Under the pieces are notes generated by a model. It was not told where the DNA came from, searched no databases, and worked only from the letters and a program-made list of their open reading frames with translations. A DNA stretch of 64,000 nucleotides from Paracoccaceae bacterium (GTDB lineage Bacteria > Pseudomonadota > Alphaproteobacteria > Rhodobacterales > Rhodobacteraceae). Of this stretch, positions 60,452-64,000 are shown piece after piece; position 1 is the first letter of the stretch, and the number at the start of each line of letters is the position of its first letter. Made by a program: the position numbers and the translations under genes. Where the stretch lies: NCBI GenBank assembly GCA_024742705.1, contig JANSXZ010000008.1, positions 62,001-126,000 of the forward strand. Direction: 5' to 3'.

Positions 60452-61459
60452 TCAGTTCTTTTTCAGCCGACCCATCGCCACGGCAACATCTGCCATGCGC
60501 ACCGAGAAACCCCATTCGTTGTCATACCACGCCAGCACCCGCACCAGACGCTTGCCCAGAACCTTGGTCTGGTCGGGTGCGAAGATCGATGATTCCGAGG
60601 TGTGGTTGAAATCGATCGAAACCTTCGGCTCGGGATCATAGCCCAGAACGCCCTTCAGCGGCCCGGCGGCGGCTTCGGCGACGGCGGCGTTCACTTCGTC
60701 CCTCGTCACGTCGCGGCCTGCGGTAAAGGTCAGGTCCACAGCGCTGACATTCGGCGTGGGCACGCGGATTGCGCTGCCGTCCAGCTTGCCCTTGAGGTTC
60801 GGCAGAACCTCGCCCAGCGCCTTTGCCGCACCCGTCGAGGTCGGGATCATCGACATCGACGCCGCGCGCGCGCGGTAGAGATCGCTGTGCCGGCGGTCAT
60901 GGGTGGATTGATCGCCGGTGTAGGCGTGGATCGTGGTCATGATGCCTTCTTCGATGCCGAAGGCGTTGTCGAGAACCATCGCCAGCGGAGCAAGGCAGTT
61001 GGTGGTGCACGATCCGTTCGAGATCATCGTGTCGCTGGCGGTCAGGCGGTCGTGGTTCACACCGTAGACGATGGTCTTTTCCACGTTCTTGGCCGGGGCC
61101 GAGATCAGAACCGATTTCGCGCCGCGCTCGAGGTGCACCTTCGATTTTTCGCCATCGTTGAAATTGCCGGTGCATTCCAGAACCACGTCACAGCCCGACC
61201 AGTCCAGCTCTTCCGGGTTGTAGGTGGAAAACATCTCGATTTCGCCGGCGCCCAGGTCCAGCATGCGATCGCCGGTCTTGATTTCGCCGGGGTATCTTCC
61301 GTGCACGCTGTCATAGCGCAGCAGGTGTGCGGCAGTGTCCAGGGGACCGGTTGCATTTGCCTTGACCACACGGATATCGTTGCGCCCGCTGGACGCGATA
61401 TGCGTAAGGGTGCAGCGGCCGATCCGGCCAAATCCGTTGATTCCGACTGTGATTGTCAT
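60452..61459 (-). CDS. gap: Glyceraldehyde-3-phosphate dehydrogenase
   Basis: Oxidises glyceraldehyde 3-phosphate to 1,3-bisphosphoglycerate or works in reverse in gluconeogenesis. 335 residues: VGINGFGRIGRCTLTHIASS, catalytic Cys151 in ISNGSCTTNCLAPLAMVLDN, TIHAYTGDQSTHDRRHSDLY, AIRVPTPNVSAVDLTFTAGR and VRVLAWYDNEWGFSVRMADV. After the Rossmann second strand it reads VVKANATG, without the Asp that favours NAD, so NADP use is possible. Start at 61459. Two LacI-type operator-like sequences lie upstream. Confidence 0.94.
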   Translation of the reverse strand: MTITVGINGFGRIGRCTLTHIASSGRNDIRVVKANATGPLDTAAHLLRYDSVHGRYPGEIKTGDRMLDLGAGEIEMFSTYNPEELDWSGCDVVLECTGNFNDGEKSKVHLERGAKSVLISAPAKNVEKTIVYGVNHDRLTASDTMISNGSCTTNCLAPLAMVLDNAFGIEEGIMTTIHAYTGDQSTHDRRHSDLYRARAASMSMIPTSTGAAKALGEVLPNLKGKLDGSAIRVPTPNVSAVDLTFTAGRDVTRDEVNAAVAEAAAGPLKGVLGYDPEPKVSIDFNHTSESSIFAPDQTKVLGKRLVRVLAWYDNEWGFSVRMADVAVAMGRLKKN

Positions 61460-61549
61460 GACGCAAGGTTCCTGCTCTGAAATGGGCTTTGCGGGTCGTA
61501 TAGTCGGGCGGGGCACGCGCCAAAAGGAAAAAATCATTGGATATGAGTG

Positions 61550-61583
61550 TGATAGCGCAAACTGTGACCGATTGCGCTAACGA
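61550..61583 (-). promoter_or_regulatory. Paired LacI-type operator-like sequences upstream of gap
   Basis: TGATAGCGCAAACT (about 61550-61563) and CGATTGCGCTAACG (about 61569-61582) each resemble the LacI-family palindrome TGTTAGCGCTAACA (11 and 10 of 14 bases). Between them TAGCGCAA (61553-61560) and TTGCGCTA (61572-61579) are exact inverted repeats. They lie 90-125 bases before the gap ATG and 60-90 before the DUF808 gene. In alphaproteobacteria a LacI-type regulator, CceR, controls central carbon genes; a link is inference. Confidence 0.45.
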
Positions 61584-61644
61584 TTTGCTTCTGCGGCCAC
61601 GCGCGTTAGTGTCGCTGCAGGTGCAAAAGGGACGGGATTGAGCG

Positions 61645-62619
61645 ATGAGCGGTCTACTGGCTTTGTTGGACGATGTCGCGGGCATTGCCAAGGTTGCGGC
61701 CGCTTCGGTCGACGATGTGGTGGCCCAGGCCACCAAGGCAGGCGCGAAAGCGGCCGGCGCGGTGATCGACGATGCGGCGGTGACGCCAAAGTATGTCCAC
61801 GGTTTCGAGGCCAGCCGCGAATTGCCGGTGATCTGGCGCATCGCCAAGGGATCCATGAAGAACAAGCTGGTGTTCCTGCTGCCCGCGGGCCTGGCGCTTT
61901 CGGCCTTTGCGCCATGGAGCATCGCGCCGCTGTTGATGCTGGGTGGGGCATATCTGTGTTTCGAAGGGGCCGAGAAGGTCTATCACCTGGTTGCGCCGCA
62001 CACGCCCGCGCAGATCACCCCAGAAGACGTGCCGGGCGATCCCGCCCACCTGGAAGAGGCGAAGGCAAGGGGCGCGATCAAGACCGATTTCATCCTGTCC
62101 GCCGAAATCATGACCATCGCTCTGGCCGCGATCCCCAGTTCGAACTTCTGGTTCGAAGCGGCCACGCTGGCGGTGGTTGCGGTGATGATCACGGTCGCGG
62201 TCTATGGCGCCGTGGCGCTTATCGTCAAGGCCGACGATGTCGGGCTGTGGATGGCCAGATCGGGGCGATTCTTCCCGACCCGCGCCATCGGAAGGGGCAT
62301 CGTGAAGGCGATGCCGCATTTCCTGCGGTTGCTGACGGCGGTGGGCACGGCGGCCATGCTGTGGGTAGGCGGCAGCATCCTGATCCACGGGCTGGAAGAA
62401 CTGGGCGTTGCATGGCCCGCCCATGCGATTCACGACATCGCCGCGATGTTCGGCGCGCTGGCGGGTGAAGGCGGCGCGGCCACGGTGGAATGGTTCGTGA
62501 CGGCGGCCATCGACGGCGCGCTGGGTCTGGCGCTGGGGTTGGCCCTGATCCCGGTGGCCCAGCGGGTGATCGCGCCGGTTCTGGCGGCGGTGACAGGAAA
62601 GCCGGCGGCGCCGCATTGA
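61645..62619 (+). CDS. DUF808 (YedI-like) membrane protein
   Basis: A 324-residue integral membrane protein of the DUF808 family, function unknown. N-terminal soluble part: MSGLLALLDDVAGIAKVAAA, VAQATKAGAKAAGAVIDDAA, VTPKYVHGFEASRELPVIWR, IAKGSMKNKL, followed by several membrane segments (VFLLPAGLALSAFAPWSIAP, FWFEAATLAVVAVMITVAVY, LLTAVGTAAMLWVGGSILIH, AIDGALGLALGLALIPVAQR). The family pattern AEIMTIALAAI is present. Divergent from gap across 185 bases that hold operator-like sequences. Confidence 0.9.
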   Translation: MSGLLALLDDVAGIAKVAAASVDDVVAQATKAGAKAAGAVIDDAAVTPKYVHGFEASRELPVIWRIAKGSMKNKLVFLLPAGLALSAFAPWSIAPLLMLGGAYLCFEGAEKVYHLVAPHTPAQITPEDVPGDPAHLEEAKARGAIKTDFILSAEIMTIALAAIPSSNFWFEAATLAVVAVMITVAVYGAVALIVKADDVGLWMARSGRFFPTRAIGRGIVKAMPHFLRLLTAVGTAAMLWVGGSILIHGLEELGVAWPAHAIHDIAAMFGALAGEGGAATVEWFVTAAIDGALGLALGLALIPVAQRVIAPVLAAVTGKPAAPH

Positions 62620-62634
62620 TCTGGCGCGACGGCG

Positions 62635-62659
62635 CCCCGCTCCGCAGTCCGGAGCGGGG
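62635..62659. terminator. Hairpin between convergent DUF808 and transketolase genes
   Basis: CCCCGCTCCG (62635-62644) / CGGAGCGGGG (62650-62659), a perfect 10-bp stem with loop CAGTC, in the 54-base gap between stop codons. No clear T run on either strand, so termination strength is uncertain. Confidence 0.6.
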
Positions 62660-62673
62660 GCAGGGCAGCCGCT

Positions 62674-64000
62674 CTAGCGGCCCAGAAGCGCGCGCACCTT
62701 TTCCACGGTGGCCTCGGCGGTGATGCCAAGCTCGCGATAGAGCACGTCGGCCGGTGCCGATGCGCCGAAATCGTGCATCCCGACAAACCCGGATTTCTCG
62801 CGGCGCCCGCGTTCACCGAACAGCCAGCGGTCCCAGCCGAAGCGGATGCCCGCCTCGATCGCGACACGGACAGGCCCGGCGGGCAGCACGCGCTTGCGAT
62901 AGGCTTCGGCCTGTTCCTCGAACAACTCCCAGCATGGCATCGAAACAACGCGGGTGCCGATACCTGCGGCCTCGAGCATCTCGCGCGCCTGCATGGCGAT
63001 GGCCACCTCGGATCCGGTGGCCAGAAGGATGGCCTGTCGCCGGCCCGTGGCATCGGCCAGCACATAGGCCCCTTGCGCGGTCAGGTTGCGGGTCTTGTGT
63101 TCGGTGCGCAGCGTCGGCAGGCCCTGCCGGGTGAGCGACAGAACCGAAGGCGTCGACTGCGCGGTCAGCGCGATTTCCCAGCTTTCGGCGGTTTCCACCG
63201 TATCGCAGGGCCGGAACACGAAGGTGTTCGGGGTGGCCCGACTGATCGCCAGATGTTCCACCGGCTGGTGCGTCGGCCCGTCTTCGCCCAGCCCGATGCT
63301 GTCGTGCGTCATCACGAAAACCGTGGGGATCTTCATCAACGCGGCCAGCCGCATCGCCGGGCGGGCGTAATCGGTGAAACACATGAACGTGCCGCCATAG
63401 GGGCGCATGCCGCCATGCAGCGCCATACCGTTCATCGCAGCGGCCATGCCATGCTCGCGGATGCCGTAATGGATGTACCGCCCCTTGCGGTTTTCCGGGC
63501 TGAACACGCCCAGATCGCCGGTCTTGGTGTTGTTCGATCCGGTCAGGTCGGCCGATCCGCCCATGGTTTCGGGCATGATCGGATTGATCACCTCCAGCAC
63601 CTTTTCCGACGACGCGCGGGTGGCCAGTTTCGGCGCGCTGGCCGAAACCTGCTTTTTCAGCGCCCGGATGGTGGCGGCCAGCCGCTTGGGCGGCTGACGG
63701 TCGTAGGCGCGTGTGAACTGGGCCTGTTTGGCGGCGCTCAGCGTGGCAAAGCGTGCCTCCCATGCCGCGCGTTCGGTGGCGCCGCGCGTGCCGATGGCCT
63801 CCCACTGGGCCTTGATGTCGGCGGGGATTTCAAACGGGCCCCACGTCCAGCCATAGGCGGCGCGGGTGTCGGCGATCAGCCCCGGATCGGTCAGCGCGCC
63901 GTGGCCCTTCGATGTGTCCTGGGCCGACGATCCCAGTGCGATATGTGTCTTGCAGGCGATCATGGTCGGCCGGTCGGCGGCCTTGGCGCGGGTCAGGGCC
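62674..64000 (-). CDS. tkt: Transketolase (N-terminus beyond the window)
   Basis: Thiamine-diphosphate enzyme of the pentose phosphate pathway moving two-carbon units. About 442 C-terminal residues are present; the frame is open to the window edge ([20 protein letters not shown] near the cut), so the N-terminal TDP-binding part is missing. Seen: [100 protein letters not shown] and [20 protein letters not shown]. The catalytic Glu of the pyrimidine domain is in GIREHGM. Convergent with the DUF808 gene. Confidence 0.96.
   Translation of the reverse strand, partial: ALTRAKAADRPTMIACKTHIALGSSAQDTSKGHGALTDPGLIADTRAAYGWTWGPFEIPADIKAQWEAIGTRGATERAAWEARFATLSAAKQAQFTRAYDRQPPKRLAATIRALKKQVSASAPKLATRASSEKVLEVINPIMPETMGGSADLTGSNNTKTGDLGVFSPENRKGRYIHYGIREHGMAAAMNGMALHGGMRPYGGTFMCFTDYARPAMRLAALMKIPTVFVMTHDSIGLGEDGPTHQPVEHLAISRATPNTFVFRPCDTVETAESWEIALTAQSTPSVLSLTRQGLPTLRTEHKTRNLTAQGAYVLADATGRRQAILLATGSEVAIAMQAREMLEAAGIGTRVVSMPCWELFEEQAEAYRKRVLPAGPVRVAIEAGIRFGWDRWLFGERGRREKSGFVGMHDFGASAPADVLYRELGITAEATVEKVRALLGR

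Noticed and set aside
1-64000. tRNA, rRNA, CRISPR, insertion sequences
   Set aside because: Scanning the intergenic regions showed no cloverleaf-like sequence with a CCA-ready acceptor, no regularly spaced repeats and no transposase frame.

Overview
The window looks like a chromosomal segment of an alphaproteobacterium of the order Rhodobacterales (Rhodobacteraceae/Roseobacter group). The grounds are high G+C with dense short-gapped operons, a complete RcGTA-type gene transfer agent cluster between mltG and cysE, a pyruvate dehydrogenase operon whose E1-beta carries its own lipoyl domain, and a LexA box of the alphaproteobacterial GTTC-N7-GTTC type. No tRNA, rRNA, CRISPR array, insertion sequence or integrase was seen. 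No stretch over about 300 bases lacks a gene.

Layout. 1-7.5 kb: end of a very acidic uncharacterised protein, thiamine pyrophosphokinase, an EamA transporter, a lipoprotein lytic transglycosylase, the rpsF-rpsR-rplI ribosomal operon (- strand), a small membrane protein, a periplasmic YceI protein and a convergent cytochrome b561-YceI fusion. 7.6-14.1 kb: fatty-acid block fabD-fabG-acpP, then an acetyltransferase and an agmatinase-family enzyme, then fabF-mltG. 14.2-28.3 kb: GTA genes g1 to g15 (TerS, TerL, portal, g3.5, protease, capsid, adaptor, stopper, tail terminator, tail tube, two chaperones, tape measure, distal tail, hub, peptidase, tail fibre/megatron). All are intact, all lie on the + strand, and most overlap by 1-8 bases. 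They stand behind one strong sigma70-like promoter with an inverted repeat upstream and a terminator-like hairpin in the leader. A small hypothetical gene and cysE follow. 29.6-35 kb: pdhA-pdhB-pdhC, an FtsB-like gene and pgk on the - strand. 35.2-43.2 kb: two cyclophilins, bactofilin plus M23 peptidase, DUF455 plus peroxiredoxin, and a giant AsmA-like protein. 43.3-52.7 kb: queA, MFS, DUF924, lpd, a methyltransferase-MFS pair and uvrA. 52.8-59.2 kb: a valine-catabolism operon (- strand) in which 3-hydroxyisobutyryl-CoA hydrolase and 3-hydroxyisobutyrate dehydrogenase are fused in frame, with isobutyryl-CoA dehydrogenase, an L,D-transpeptidase, methylmalonate-semialdehyde dehydrogenase and a divergent LysR regulator. 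59.2-64 kb: a CBS protein, coaD, a 47-residue membrane protein, gap, a DUF808 protein and the 3' two thirds of transketolase.

The most notable system is the GTA, a domesticated phage-like particle that packages host DNA. It is a known type, and its regulatory leader is the part most worth testing. Other observations worth following are a shared palindromic operator before pdhA and before the unlinked lpd gene, paired LacI-type operator-like sites before gap, a LexA box before uvrA, an operator-like palindrome in the mmsA/LysR divergent region, and the fused valine enzyme.
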